A stretch of DNA of 64,000 nucleotides from Xiphias gladius (Eukaryota; Chordata; Actinopteri; Istiophoriformes; Xiphiidae). Below, one piece after another: positions 38,331-57,885 of the stretch (the stretch's first letter is position 1; each line of letters starts with the position of its first letter). The notes under the pieces were generated by a model. It worked only from the letters and a program-made list of their open reading frames with translations. It made no database searches and was not told the DNA's origin. The DNA lies in contig NC_053408.1 in the NCBI RefSeq assembly GCF_016859285.1, forward strand, positions 9,695,213 through 9,759,212, read 5' to 3'. The position numbers and the translations under genes were made by a program.

Positions 38331-41300
38331 CAGCATGACGGAGTGAGGCCGTCCCACCCAGCAGCTCTAAACTATCGTAAATACCTCCCCTCACAGAGCT
38401 GGGTGGGTCAGTCCTGGGATTGGTTGATATTACTCTTATACAACGCACTTTTCCTTAGTATTATCGTTGATTGACTTTCAGTGGAACAGTATCGCTATGA
38501 TATGATCATAGCGTATCATCGTTTTTTTCTGTAATGCATGGCAGCAGATCAAAGCCCACTGTTTTAAACATCAGTTACTTTGTGTGTGATTTGAATTCTT
38601 TTGCCATGTTGTGACATATTACATAATGTTTTTACTGAAGCAGAGATTCTGATTTCAACCATATTCGACCGAGTTCACTTTATTCTTATGTAGAAAGATA
38701 TTTTAATTAGGCACTGACACGCACAGAGCTATTTTAATACAGAGGATTACATTCATTAATTGCTGTCATCACATCAATCCAAGGCCAAGCTAAAGGAGAT
38801 GACACCCAGGCAAAATTAACATCTTTCAACAAATACTGTATGAACAGTGTCATTTCTAAAACAGGTTAACAGCTGTTAACTTGTTAACAACTATTAGCTG
38901 GAGGGTGAGATCTTAGAGAAGAATATATTGAAGGTTAATGACAGACGGAACAAATAGAGATGCATGTAGCAGTGCCTGAATGAAGCCATCGGTGTAACTC
39001 AATCTTTTCCTGCATGCTGATGTCTCCCTGACTGAATTAACATAATTAACTGCCTAAACTACGAATATATCAACGTCATAAGAAAGAAACGCAAGGTGAC
39101 ACAACTTGATCCATGTTTCTAAAAACACTGGGATGTAATCCTTTTTTTTCTGATATCAAAGGCCCTGAAAACATAAATTTCACCATAGTTTCTTATCATG
39201 GGACAGCGTGTCCTGCATGAACATACAATTTTCTACCGAAGATTTGGTTACTTTGTGTGGAAGATTTCTGTATTTATGTTTTTGTCTGATGCTCAGAGGG
39301 AAAAAAAAGGTTGTGTCATTTACTTTCATGCATCAATCGGGATTTAGCAACATCTAAATCAAGATCAATGACAGTCCGTGTTTAGTTTGCCTCTGGTGTG
39401 AGGCCACTGTTGATCAAATCTGATCAAACCACACCCACACACAGTCCTGATGAAGCAGACTAGGTATTGAATATTAAACTCAAACAATAACAACTAAGGT
39501 AATTTTTCATGTTTTAAGATCAGCTGAAAGATTCCAGTATGTTCATTGCACTGTAGACTGATGGTACTTGTACCTCAGGGGGCACCTCTGCAGTTACCAC
39601 AGGGTTTGTGGAAAGATTTTAGAGTTACTATTTCAAAAAATTGAAAATATGATTCAATTAAAACATACATCCACATATTTGTGTGTAGGAGGAAAATAAA
39701 CACAAAATAAAACACAATAGTAGGCTTTACAATCTGCTGTGAAGCTGATCTATAGTATATTTATATCCAGAATAAGCAATAAACCAGCAGCTATGATGGG
39801 CCTGTTGCAGAAATCACACCTCCAACCAACCTGAGTCAATTGTAACCTGGACACCAGATGCTGCGACTGTGCTACGAGTGTGTGAAAACTACAGTAAGCA
39901 AGTGAGCAAAGAGGTCAATGTAGATACTTAAAAGCGATGAATGAGTTGTTCAAACATATAGTAGTACAGACACTAATTTGAACAAAGTAAAAAAAGAAAA
40001 AAAGAGACCAAGCCTAAACATAGAAAATTTCAGGCTCACTGTCTTGTATGAAAAAAATTGTGTAATAATATTCAGTTTTATATAATTAATAGTGTGGAAT
40101 AATCTCCAGTTTAAAATCCATTCAAATTATCACATTTGGATCATGAGGAGCGGTGTCAAAGGCGTAGTAAAGCTCATCTGAGGGGTCGATGGGAACCACT
40201 GCTGCACACTGAGAAAATTCTCCAACTACTTGGGATCACAAAACTCTTTCATAACCTGCTACAACTACAGCCTATCTCAAAGTGAACAGCTGTTCTTCCA
40301 CCTTGATATTTCTATGATTAAAGAAAGTACTGACACATAATCAGAGAACTGCCATAAGACTGAAGAATCGGACCGAATAGCCGGCCCACATGGTTACACA
40401 GATAGATACCCTGTAACACAGCATTTAGAGTCACATTACAGCGCCTTATGCTTTCCCAGTCAATAACAAGATGATTGGTTGGCAGTGGCATGTCTAGTTA
40501 GCGGGATATTGTTGCGCTTGACATTTATCATAGCTCCAGGGTCGTGAACTTGAAGCTAAACAGCAACTGAATCATTAAATGCGAACGGCCACAGCTTCGA
40601 CGTCTCGAAGGCACTGACATAAGTGTTTTCATGCTGAAACAAGTGACTAACTTCCGCTATGCTAAACACGTCTTTGTTCAAACTGGGACATTATGCACTA
40701 AGAGGGACATGTACTCCAGGGTTGGTGAAACAATGGCCGCTTTAACAAGCAGATTATTTGCTGCATTTGATATTAATACCAATTACTATTATAGATGGAT
40801 GTCTTCCTGTAAATCAAGACGTGTTTTGTCTAGAGAGGCCAAAAAGGAACAATCATTCCTATTTAGACTGGTTAATTTCAGCGTACTCAGTCCTTGTGCC
40901 TGAAGGGCAGAATTATTGTAGCATACCAAAAAAACAATTGGTATAAAGACTGAATTGTGCTTAACTATATAAAACAATATCTTCAATGATCTTTCAAGGA
41001 AGTTGTTTATCTCTACATGGCAAACATTTTGACTCCAACACTGCAGATTTCTATTAGCAACATCTCGTTCATGTTTTTTGACTCTACATTCAAAAACGTT
41101 TCCACTGTGAATGGATATTAAACAAGAAGAAGTCTCAGTTATCAGATAAACTCATTCAGAGTGCAGATTCTGCAGCTCAATAAAAGAATCCAAATAGCTC
41201 TATTTCCACTCTTGTGCTTCAAGCAAGTAGGGTGCTCAATAGACACATTGCAGTGGTCCTCTGTTAAAAAAAAATAAAAAAAAAATCAATAACTAGAGGA

Positions 41301-42269
41301 CAAAGAACCTATAGCCATCACTTAATTCTCTTATCAGTGTGATTTAGGGGACAAGGATGATGTTAAATAACTGTAAATCCTTATCTTTGACTTTGTGGGT
41401 GGTTTATGGCAGTTTCAGCAGCAGTTCAGAGACTGAATGTCCATACCTTTTGCCGGATATACGATTTATAGCTTTATTACTCTTTGTCTAAAAGAGCAGA
41501 GAAACATATAATTGAAAGGAAGCGATAGCAGCTAGTGGGTGGAGGAGCTGGAGAGGGGATATGCAGGAACTGAGAATGATCATTGCCATAGACACATAAT
41601 GGCGACAATGTTATGGCTAAGGAGCCAGCCCCCTGTTTTCGGGGCTTGTTTTTATGAAAGGAGCGAGATCCAATTTTCTGATTCATCTGCAAACGGTCCG
41701 GACTTAGTTCAGTATTCTGACACCAGGCTTCAAATTGGCCTACATGAGCGTAGAGGTCACCGAAAGGGCTCCAGGAGCTGAAGTCATGAGTTTGCGCTCA
41801 CACTGTCACAGGCCCGCTCATATTTTCGCCCTCAGTGACAACAAGCCTATTGTTCTCCCTGATAAGGCTTCAGTGTGCACAGTAATGGGAATTAAGCAGG
41901 GCATAAGTCACGGAGAAATTGGGTGACAGCAGATCAATAGATACTGGTGAAGCCTCAGGGACCATTAGTGAAGAGGACCCCTTTGTTTGTCCACTGGTGG
42001 GAAGAGTTAGTGGATGTTCAGTTCTGAATTAACTGTCGAAACTAAAAATACACTGAGGTCATAAGAGAGGGTGGAAGGTGCTTGGTGACATGAGTTCATA
42101 AGCCTGACCTGTGAGTTTTTGAAAGCAGAGGGATATCAACCTTGTTTTTATTTTATTTTATTTTTTTCTACAAAACACTGCAATGCAACCAAATTGAGCT
42201 GAAACTAAGATTATTTCCTTTATGTATAAATCTGTCAGTTATATTTTCGATTAAGACAAAAAAAAAAAA

Positions 42270-43062
42270 AAAAACCTTTTTCTCTCTAGCGACATCCAGC
42301 CATGGAGACGGTTCTGATTTTATTTGCCCAAGCTTTGAGTTGTTTGTCTTAAAGCTGTCTGCCACCAATCCAATACAATGGAAGTGTATGGAATTTTGTT
42401 TGTGATGCACACAGCTGTGAAAAATGACGTTTTTAAAAAATTCAGCAGGAACTCTTTCTAGAAACAATGTAACATAACATACCGTAAAGAGTTTTCTAGG
42501 GACTCTTTCTTGCCCTGTCTATGGATTATAAAGAATCAGGGCACTGGTTATCAAAAGTTACTGTTGATTTTTTTTTTATTATTTTTCCAATGATTTTAGA
42601 GCTATAAACAAAATTCCATTCACCTCTATTAGGGTTGAGGCAGAAATCCCAATATGTCAAAACCTATTGACTCTTGAAATGTGTGGCACTTTAACTACAT
42701 TTTGGGTTTAGGTTGTTTGTATTTGTGCATATTCAAATATTTTTACAATATTCAACTCTTGAACTGTAAAGGTACATTTTGTTTTTAGCTCATTTTTTGT
42801 ATCTGTTTATATTTATATCTGTTTTGTGTAGTTTAATCTGTTGTGTTTGCATGCTTACTTCAGTTTTGTCCTGTCTGTCCTGCTACACTATGAACACTAT
42901 GAATACACCAAGCCGAGTTCATAACATTTTTTGTGGTATTGGCAGTAGTGTTACCTCGCAACAGCCCGGACAAATAAAACCAAAACCATATGCCTGGCTA
43001 GATACAACTAAAAGTAAGTGAGATATGCTCAAGTGAAATTTGGGTGAACTAACACTTTAAAA
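42270..43062. mobile_element. 'GGTTCACCC' family repeat, long copy
   Basis: Internal blocks CCAATACAATGGAAGTG and TTAAAAAATTCAGCAGC match the copies at 3.4 and 13.7 kb; the right end TTGGGTGAACTAACACTTTA is the inverted form of the family's left end. Middle portion (42.5-43.0 kb) is diverged. Confidence 0.45.
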
Positions 43063-43069
43063 TCAATTC

Positions 43070-43200
43070 ATTTTCTATAAAAGTCTATAAAATGTCAGAA
43101 AATAATGAAAAGGCATGCAAGGTGGCTTCTTCAAATTACTTGTTTTGTCTAAAAATAGTTAGATAACAACAACAAATCAAAATAACAACAACAACCAATT
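43070..43200. mobile_element. Fragment of the 'gattaatcgatt' MITE family (interior)
   Basis: Words GTCTATAAAATGTCAGAAAA and CTTCTTCAAATTACTTG followed by TTTTGTC are the family interior; both ends are missing. Confidence 0.5.
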
Positions 43201-43469
43201 CAGTGATAAATCAGAAAGCAAAAAAAGCTGAGAAATGCTGTTTTCAGTTTCCTCTCCTTTGTCTATAGATAAAGTGTGTTACTGAGAGCGAGTGTGGCAT
43301 ATTGTTTTTAGGACTGTGGGAAAAGTGTACAGTGCGATTAGACACACCCTGCAGCCATATGTTGGAGCCAGATGATGGAAATGCATTAGCCCTAATCTTT
43401 ACAGTGTTCAAAATTATTAGCCAGAACGTGTGACATCTCCAATAAAACAGATTCCCCCATTAAGTTCTT

Positions 43470-43770
43470 AAGGCAAATGCATATTGTGGCCATCAGTCCG
43501 AGACATTCTCACTTAAATGCACATATAATTTGTTGTTGCACTGCATTATTCCTGCCCCTTAACCAGACCCCAGTCGAGTGAGCAATGTGCCAATGACAAC
43601 TAAAGATATTAATTAGTATATCTCGATGGCGGCACATGCATTTTCACAATTAATAAATTCCAAGCCATCGGTTTATGATTTAATTATGAATTATGTAAAT
43701 GGTTGCCATGAATGATTTAGATCTATGCATTTTATTAGCTAAATGGGAGAGCAGAATGTAGGCATATCAC
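43470..43770. promoter_or_regulatory. Candidate conserved non-coding element G (TAAT/POU-rich)
   Basis: Very dense homeodomain cores: AATTAGT, CACAATTAATAAATTCC, then TTTAATTATGAATTATG leading into ATGTAAAT (octamer-like, 43693-43700), then ATTTTATTAGC. No repeats, no open frame. The strongest enhancer-like block in the window by eye. Confidence 0.4.
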
Positions 43771-44104
43771 AAAGATGAGGATCTACACAGTCGAGAGATG
43801 ACAGGACAAGTATGACAATATTTAGTGACTTTATCACAACTCCATGTAGGTTCCCTGCTAATGGCAGAAAACACTTCACACTAATGAATAACTGAAGAAA
43901 GATGTTGTTCAATGGCTATTAAAGGGTCATGTTTACACATAGGCCTTAGGTTTTAAAGTTCTTTGGCGTGTTCATCAAGATCTAGCACTGTATGATTCGT
44001 CCCAATAACAAAATCCTCCACTTCGTAAATTCTACACATTTAAGTTCCATGCAGAGCATCATGATATTGTTGGACCAGCAAAGACAGGAATTGTATTTAA
44101 TCTT

Positions 44105-44300
44105 TATCTAAATGTTTTCAGATTCATTTAATAGTTGATGAAATTTTGATTATCAGGTCATTAATTAAGTCATTTATGAAGCAATAATGCCAAAACTTAT
44201 CTTGTTCAAGCTTCTCAACTGTGAGGGTTTGCTGTTTTTTTTTTATTATTATTAATTTGAAGTTGTTACCTAGGGTTCTGGGAACATCTGGTTGGTGTTT
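44105..44300. mobile_element. Fragment of the 'gattaatcgatt' MITE family
   Basis: AAGTCATTTATGAAGCAATA then ATGCCAAAACTT, then AGCTTCTCAACTGTGAGG and GTTTGCTG follow the family order. Confidence 0.45.
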
Positions 44301-45796
44301 TCACTAGCCTGTGTGTAGCTCATTGACAGCTGTTTTCCCCGGTTGGAGAAACAAATCAACCGATCAAAACTTTGTGGGCTGAGGACATCGTCTTTCCCGT
44401 GCCAGAGAAAGATAGTGTCGTAAAATGGCTGCAAAAATTGCAACAAGCATGGTGCTTTACAGGATGTATTAGTTGGCCTAAGGCAATAACAAAACTCAAA
44501 TCTGCAAATTTCTTCAATCATTTTGAAAAAGATAAAGTTAACTGCTCCTAGCAACTACTACACCGGCTCCTGCTTTACTGAGAATGACACTGATACGACA
44601 AATATGAGACGCAAAACATGACAAAGTGACCTCCCCTCCCCGAAATCAGTGAATGTGAACATGATGTCAGGCTGAACAAATGAAGTGAAAGTACAATGGC
44701 GATTCAGTGTAAATATCAGGCTTTTTTTTTTCTTTTTACTGTTTTTGACATTTTATACTCATAATTACTTGTCTGACAGGCATAAGTATTATGTAAGAGC
44801 GTGAAAAGGATAAGCATGATGGGAAGACTGACTGGCTAACACTTTGCAACTATGGACACTTGTTTCTGTTATCTTGTATAGATATCTACATTGTTTTTAC
44901 TTTTTTTATTTTTTTAAACCACTTTTATTCTTGTCAAGTTGATGTAGTGCCAGGAACAAGGAGTATATTTGGTTTGATGAAGGCTGTCAAATCGAACTGT
45001 CAGGCTGCACTATTTGATGGAGTCATATAGCTTGCTCATCTGTCAGTCAAAGAGAAAGACTGATGCCAAAGTCAAATTCAATAGTTGAGAGGAGCGGACT
45101 TACATGACATTTCAGTGTCTAGGAAAGCGGAGAAGCCTGACGAGCAGAGCTCAGCTCTGGTTTAAAATTTATAGGGCATGTTTGCAAAGTAATAAAGTGA
45201 TTGATACAGTAGGCCACTTGAATCTTAACAACTGCTCTGAAATGCTCATAAAGTTTCCTATAATCTGCTATAAAAAACAGAACATTGCCTCTTCACACAT
45301 ACAAAGAAAGAAGCCTACACATTTCAGAGCACATTAATCATCTCTGCATGGGACATCATAAAACGCTTCTTCTCACACACAGTAGACTCGAGTCAGGCCG
45401 GCCAATAAAATTCGATCACCACAACAGTGTCAGACATTGTTCTGGCATACGAGAAAATTCCCCAGCCCGGGGAGTGTGTCTCTCTGCTGGATTGTTATGG
45501 TGTTTACTCACACAAGAGGCTTACCCCGAGGCAAGCCCCACACCTCAGCAGCCCAGCTGTAAGTGTCCCAGCCCCCTGGAGGAATACTCTTTCCTCCCCT
45601 GCTGGTCGGATTCTGTCAGTAACCAGCAGTGGCAGGCAAGCAGCCAGGGCTGCCTGGGAACCTGGAGATCAGCGAGCAGAGAGAGCAACGGAGAGCGCGA
45701 TATCCATCAGGTAGAAATGGTAGAGGGAGGTGTAATTTAGAAAACAGCAATTTGTCCAAATCTTGTTCTCTGTGCGAGTGAACACTGTTCTCGGCC

Positions 45797-45840
45797 CACT
45801 TTTATTGTCAACCAGGAACCACTGGTTGACAATAAAAGTG
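45797..45840. repeat. Perfect 19-bp inverted repeat (hairpin), 6-nt loop
   Basis: 45797-45815 is the exact reverse complement of 45822-45840 (arm starts CACTTTTATTGTCAACC). Both arms contain AATAAA on one strand, so each strand reads a poly(A) signal. Confidence 0.95.
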
Positions 45841-48800
45841 CCATTGCTTGCATTTGACACGGTTTCTCTGTCATTGTTCAGAAATATTTGAATACAATAC
45901 TGTGCTATGGTAAGCAGCACTCAAAAAAAGAAGAGTATTAAAAGTATCAAGAACCTGTTTATGCCCCTTAACCCCCCTCTAGTGGAGACATTTCTCTCTG
46001 TGTACTGACCGGACTGAAGGTAAGAAAATACATTAAAAAAATCAAAATGTAAACTACATTAACCCAACAGGACCTGAGGTTATTTTTGCAACAATGCTTT
46101 CCATGTAATGGAAACATTAAAGGCCTTTAAACCTCTTATATTGGGTTTAAGGTGAAATATGCATGGAATACATTTAAGAAGTATGACAAAGTACAGAATT
46201 AAATGATGCTGCTCTGTCTGCTCTTAATATACCGAGTAAGGATTTTGATCATTTGAAGTTTATTTAGGTGCACTGACTTCTAATTGGGCTAATTGTGGGA
46301 AGTTTGAGGGATTCATTTAAGATGATTAAGGCACTTTAAAGCGTTTTTTTTTTTTTCAGGAACCTTTGTCTGCTAGTCACTGGGTTTGAAATTTGTTTAC
46401 AACCGAAAAAAAAACAAAAAACATTTCTTATCACTAATACATGACATTGTTTGTCTAGAACTCACGAATGTACCTAAAGTTCGTACTTCCCTAAACTTTT
46501 AGAAGAGTTCTCTTGTTTTCTGTTAGTCAGATAATCATCAAAATATATATAAAATTATCTAATAGTTTTGTTTTGTTTTATGTCACACAAGTTTTTACAC
46601 ATAAATGCAAATTAAACTTAAGACGTGAGGGAGAAGCTCATTGCGTCACTGGCATAAAGACTTAAATCACCTTTAAAAAAGGTCAAAATCTCTCACTAGT
46701 GACAGTTTACTCATACGAGTGATGAGTTACATGTGATACGTAGCAAGTATGAGAGTAAGATGTTTACGAAAGCTGCGATTATTAACAAGAGCTCTGGTTT
46801 ATTACTCAATAAAAGCCTAATTTTTTGCATTTGCCTTGCTTTTACAAAATTGCCCAGTTTGATGCAATAAAAATGTTCCAGTATGGCAACATAAAGAAAT
46901 ATACAACATGCAATTTAGGTGCACTGTGCTCCTCTTTGTTGACTGGCTGATTCTTCACCCATTGTCAATTATCTTGAGTTCTTATCCCAGCATTGTAGTT
47001 AATAATGTGATCTCTCTTTGACCCCCTGCTCGTGTGACAGCCCTCACCATGGCATCAGTTACAGATACAGTGTGTGTCTGAAGGGAACACACTGATTAGC
47101 ATGACAGTGGTCACACAAAGTACACTTGTCTGTAGCCCTGACCCCCTTAAAGGTCACCTATATGATCCACATGTGGATACACTGCATTCTTGCACCAACA
47201 AAAATACTCAAAAAGGGCACAAAATGATGGCTATAACGGTACTTTTTAAATTTAAATTCATTTATCAAACACCGAATATTATTTACTGAAGACAAATCCA
47301 AAATGTCTAACATCATCTTAAGCGTGCTTCATTGCCATGACAACACTGCCCCTCTCTGTATGAATTCATATATTACATGTCTTCATCTTCCCTTTTTTTC
47401 ATTTTTATTTTTTTATTGTGCATGTACAGTAATTTTTTTTTTTTTTATTCATACAGGAAGTAACAGTCTCATACATTACCTGCATGTGTATTCTAGAGTA
47501 TTTAGTATATTTATCACATTATGATCTCTTCACAAGAAAACATTAAATAGAAAATACACAAATAATTGCAGTATTATCAAATACTTATTTTATTAAAAGG
47601 TCAACCATATGATCCATTCCTGATACTGTATATGACAGAGGTTCTTCTCCAATCCTAGCTACTTTACGTACTATATCAAGAGACAGTGAAGGTTAATTTA
47701 CTTTATACATTTTTCATTATCAAAGCCAAACTTTTCAGTTCCCTGTCAGTTGATTCCTCTCTGAAATCACCTGAACACATCCTCCTGCCACCGAACATGA
47801 TGAACCTTGTAGAATTTTGGAATATTTTTGTAAAGAAATTCATTCTGTCTTGACATGCTAAGTTTTAGTTTCACTTGACCGTCTGAATTCAGTTTCAAAA
47901 TGCTGGATATCAGGTACCTCAGCCTACAACTTTGTCTATCAGCACGTAAATGCAGCAATATGAGTCGAACCGCAAACCGTTTTCATCAGCCTGTTAGTAT
48001 CACTAACTCACTCAAAGTTATGAGTGAAAAATCAACAGAGTTAATATATGGACAATTATAGTGACTCTTCCCACAGGATAATACGCACTCCTGCTTCTTA
48101 CCTGTAGGGTTGTCAGATCCACTAAGCTGTATTAGCCTTTTTCCTACTGTTTTTGAGTCTTCAGTTTTTTTTGCATGAAATTATCTTTCTGTGTATAAAT
48201 CTCCTTTCATCTCTCAATAAAAAGAACATGCAACTGAGTCGATATTATAGTCCAATAATGAAAGCTGCAGGGGGTGATAAAAACCATCATGTTAGATGAC
48301 TGGTACCTGTATTTTTGAGGACGCATCTGGTTAAGGAGGAATTCATTTAGCAGCGCCATTATCCGTATTTGGGCAGAATTCAATAAATTGTTAATCATGG
48401 ATCAAGCCGAAAAGACATACGTACACATACGACCAAACTGTTTTACAAATGTCAGCATTTAGGAAAATATCATACTGTCAGTGTACTGTAACTTATGGTT
48501 CAAGATGTCAAAACATGGAAGATGTGGTTTATCTAAGATTCACTGTCGTGACAATACTGCCCCTCTCTGAAATACAGGTCTTCACCTTCGAATAAGGCAG
48601 GAATATGAAGGTAATAGATGGATGGAAGGATTTAATTTGTTATTCATTCAAGAAGAAAGTTTCTCCTGCCACCTTCCCCATACCAGTTATCAAGAATAAG
48701 GTTATTAGATCGTTATTATGGTTTTATAGGACTAATGATGCTAACAGAGCATTTTCCTTAAAGCACGCCCAGAGTTGAAAACCTATTCCGTCAGTAAAAA

Positions 48801-49044
48801 CTGTTCGTATTTGATGCAAACAATGCAAATATGGGTGTGTATGTCTGGATTAATATTAAAAGGAGGACATTCTCAGTATTTATCTTTCAACTTTCATTTT
48901 ATTTTCACATTCATCTAAAGCATTTTTGTAAATGGTTTTATAATATTGTTTTGTTTATTAAATCATGTCATTTTGTCCAATAGGAAATCTGTTTTAGTGA
49001 TTTCACCGGGCGTTAGGGCCCAATTTATAGTGTCTTTGACTGCA

Positions 49045-49430
49045 GCAGCAGAAATTTACTGAGGTAGGTTACTGTACTTGTGTACAAGTCTGAGGTACTG
49101 AACTCCAAGTATTTCCATTTCTGTGCAAACCTTGTACTTCTTCACTTCATTGCAGTGAGATATATTCTATCTTTTACTCCACGTGAATCTGACAGCTGTA
49201 ACTAGTTACTTCGCAGATTAAGACCGTGGATGAATACTGTTTACATGTTAATGGATTAATCCATTAGACTACAAAACATCAGAAAACAGAAATATTCCCC
49301 ATCACAACATCCTCAAGCAGAGGGAGACGTCATGACATGTCTTGTTTTGTCCAAGCAGCTGTCTAAAACCCAAAGGCCTTCAATTTACTGTAATGCAACA
49401 ACGAGAAAGGCAGAGAAGTCTCATATTGGA
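49045..49430. mobile_element. Two adjoining MITE fragments ('acttaagtac' then 'gattaatcgatt' families)
   Basis: 49045-49225 carries CCAAGTATTTCCATTT, TTTTACTCCACGTGAATC and ACTAGTTACTTCGCAG, the first family inverted relative to the 5.9-kb copy. 49235-49430 carries ATGGATTAATCCATTAGAC, CATCAGAAAACAGAAAT and GTCTTGTTTTGTCCAAG, the second family. Confidence 0.5.
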
Positions 49431-49829
49431 GGAGTCATAACATGGTGCGGATGATACTTCATGAGGCTCTTTTAACGTCATACATTTTTGAAAGCAGGAC
49501 TTTGACTTGTGGCAGGATAAATTCACATGGTGGTACTGATTCTCTTACTCAAGTGACTGACGTTAATGCTTCATCCATCTCTGTTCAGTTGTACTTTGAC
49601 AATCATTTTAATGTCTCCTGACCTTATTTCAACAAGAACTGGAATGCATTTGCACGGTGCATCGACTCCTAACAGTGGGCGTCTGTTTTACAGTCCTATC
49701 ATAAGAGCTGCAGCAGGTCATATGACCGGCATCATGTATACATGACTACCCCTTTTTAAGGTTCGTTTAAGCAGGAATCCAGTTGTTCAGACCAAACAGA
49801 ATATCCTCTTAGACGCAACTTTGTGGTGA

Positions 49830-49995
49830 GTTGTTACCTCGGCCGAAGGGGGCTGTTGTTTTGCCCGCGTCTGCTTTTTGGTCTGCAGGAGTACGCAATA
49901 GGTGCTGAACCGATTACAAAACGAGCTTGGTGGAGGTATGGGGGCATGGGCCGGGGAAGAACCCCTTAATGTTTTGAGCAGATCCAGATAATTCA
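49830..49995. mobile_element. Dispersed repeat fragment next to the comtd1 promoter
   Basis: CTGCAGGAGTACGCAATAGG, AGCTTGGTGGAGGTATGGG and CATGGGCCGGGGAAGAAC follow, in order, blocks of a repeat found widely in fish and frogs. Family name not assigned. Confidence 0.4.
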
Positions 49996-50329
49996 GTATG
50001 AATTTATTTTTTATTTTTTTTCCTCTGAGGTCTGGGGTGTGTTGTTTGGCACTTGCGTCGGCGGGGGTAAGCGCTCTGCTGAGTGCCATTCTCATTACCT
50101 TCGGTTATGTAATCGCTCGTGTCTGTTGGGTTTTTTTTTTGTGTGGTTTTTTTCGTTTTTTGTTTTGTTCTGTTTTTTGGGGGGGCGCTCTGAGGGCAGG
50201 TGCATGTTGTCTAGGCGTCGGCTTCGGCGCTGGCACGCGCTCTGCCGACTGCCATTCCTGTTTTCACACGCAGCGGTATGAGGGTGGAAGTGGTTTTCGT
50301 TTCAGGCCCCAAGTCTTAACTCGGTAACA

Positions 50330-50603
50330 AGTACGTATTTTGATCACCTTTCCCGCGTGGCCGGTCCTTGCTGGAGTGGCGGGGCACTGCACGGTCTACG
50401 TTTTCCCCGAAGTCATCGCTGCTAAAACACAATGGCAGCGGGTGGCCGGACTCCCGTGAGCTCACGTGGTTCCTCGCGCAGACGCAGCGCAACGCTCCCC
50501 ACGCCGGTCGGGTCGCGTCATTGCGGCTCGATGGTCAGCCGGCGCGGAAGCGTTTCACCTGGGACCACGCGAATCGTGCGGCATCGGGGCCGTGGCCGCG
50601 GTC
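50330..50603 (+). promoter_or_regulatory. CpG-rich promoter/5' UTR region of comtd1
   Basis: The 250-300 bp before the comtd1 start are strongly GC- and CpG-rich compared with both flanks and contain no clear TATA box. The CpG-rich stretch runs through exon 1 to about 50.9 kb. Inferred to be a housekeeping-type promoter. Confidence 0.5.
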
Positions 50604-56834
<6,231 letters not shown>

Positions 56835-57292
56835 GACAAGTGTCTGATAGGGACAATGATTTATAGGTCTTTGAGAGTGACACTAGGATAATGTGAATTA
56901 TCATTTGGAGTCTGTGATGGTAGCGGAAACATACATATATATTGTCTAGGCTCATGTTTCTAGAGGTTACTATGGAGCTCATGGAACATGTATTTTTAAC
57001 TAGTTTTATGGTTAGCATTATTAGAAGACGAAGTGCAGCGTTTGAATGAAACAGTGAATGAATGTTTTTTAAAAAACCAACAAACTGTACATCCCATACC
57101 ATTCTCCACATTGGCTAGTTACATTATGTATTGTAGGCAATTTACAGGAGAGGATAAAGGTTGATTTCAGGCCTTTATTGCAAAGGTAGACAACACACAA
57201 ACTGCTTCCTGATTAGTGTCACAGTCCTCAATAATGGGATGGAAAATGGATGATACACTCAGATATTCTTTCGCACATGTCACACTGATGAA

Positions 57293-57298
57293 AATAAA
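57293..57298 (+). terminator. Possible polyadenylation signal (AATAAA) of comtd1
   Basis: AATAAA about 460 nt after the comtd1 stop, in the roughly 1.05-kb gap between the convergent comtd1 and vdac2 stops. No earlier AATAAA was noticed in the 3' region. Confidence 0.45.
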
Positions 57299-57636
57299 AA
57301 TCTATTTAGCATTTTCTTGCGACTTAAAAGCAGGTATATAAGGTGGTGGAGATCAAAAACTCATCACACAGCACAATTAAACTTCTCTAGGAAGATAAGT
57401 GAGGACCAGTCAATCTTGATAAGCATATTTAGTTGGAGTTACCCTTCCAACAGGCAGAACATCACTACCAAATTATGGATAAAATGTGCAAATAAAACAA
57501 AGGAGAAAGAGCTTAAATAAAGGTAGGTATTCTACTGTGCAAAATAACAGCTCAGATTTACATTCTACATTATCACACTTAAGCAAATTAACAGGTTTCT
57601 GTTGCCAACATTCAACACCCAGACGAGGGTTTTTCT

Positions 57637-57642
57637 TTTATT
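57637..57642 (-). terminator. Possible polyadenylation signal of vdac2 (AATAAA on minus strand)
   Basis: TTTATT on the plus strand is AATAAA on the minus strand, about 245 nt beyond the vdac2 stop. A second copy at 57174-57179 could serve a longer 3' UTR that would overlap the comtd1 3' UTR. Confidence 0.4.
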
Positions 57643-57885
57643 ATGGAGAATAAATTGGCAGAAGGTGTAACTGAAAATAAATACATGTGACTGAAACATG
57701 ACTAGCTATTGTAACCACAATGAAAGGAGGCTACCGGAAAGTTTTCCATCTTAACAGTGCTTGAGAACTCGGCTTGTTTTCTGTTTTGGCTTCATCTCTT
57801 TAAAATATCTGTTGCTGACCAGACAGGAACACTCAGGGTCAGAGTCAGCTGATATTCTTCGTCGTCTTAATGGCAGAGCAGATCC

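Larger units (their letters stand above)
22630..49829. other. Gene-free interval between znf503 and comtd1
   Basis: No exon with recognisable protein similarity on either strand. Content is single-copy AT-rich DNA, the candidate regulatory blocks, repeats and microsatellites listed separately. Confidence 0.6.

Noticed and set aside
45285-45740. 151-codon and overlapping 95-codon open frames
   Set aside because: Two different frames are open over the same GC-richer stretch, typical of chance; no family resemblance.
45797-45840. microRNA precursor
   Set aside because: The hairpin is only 44 nt with a perfect stem, too short for a usual pre-miRNA, and no extended pairing was found outside the arms.
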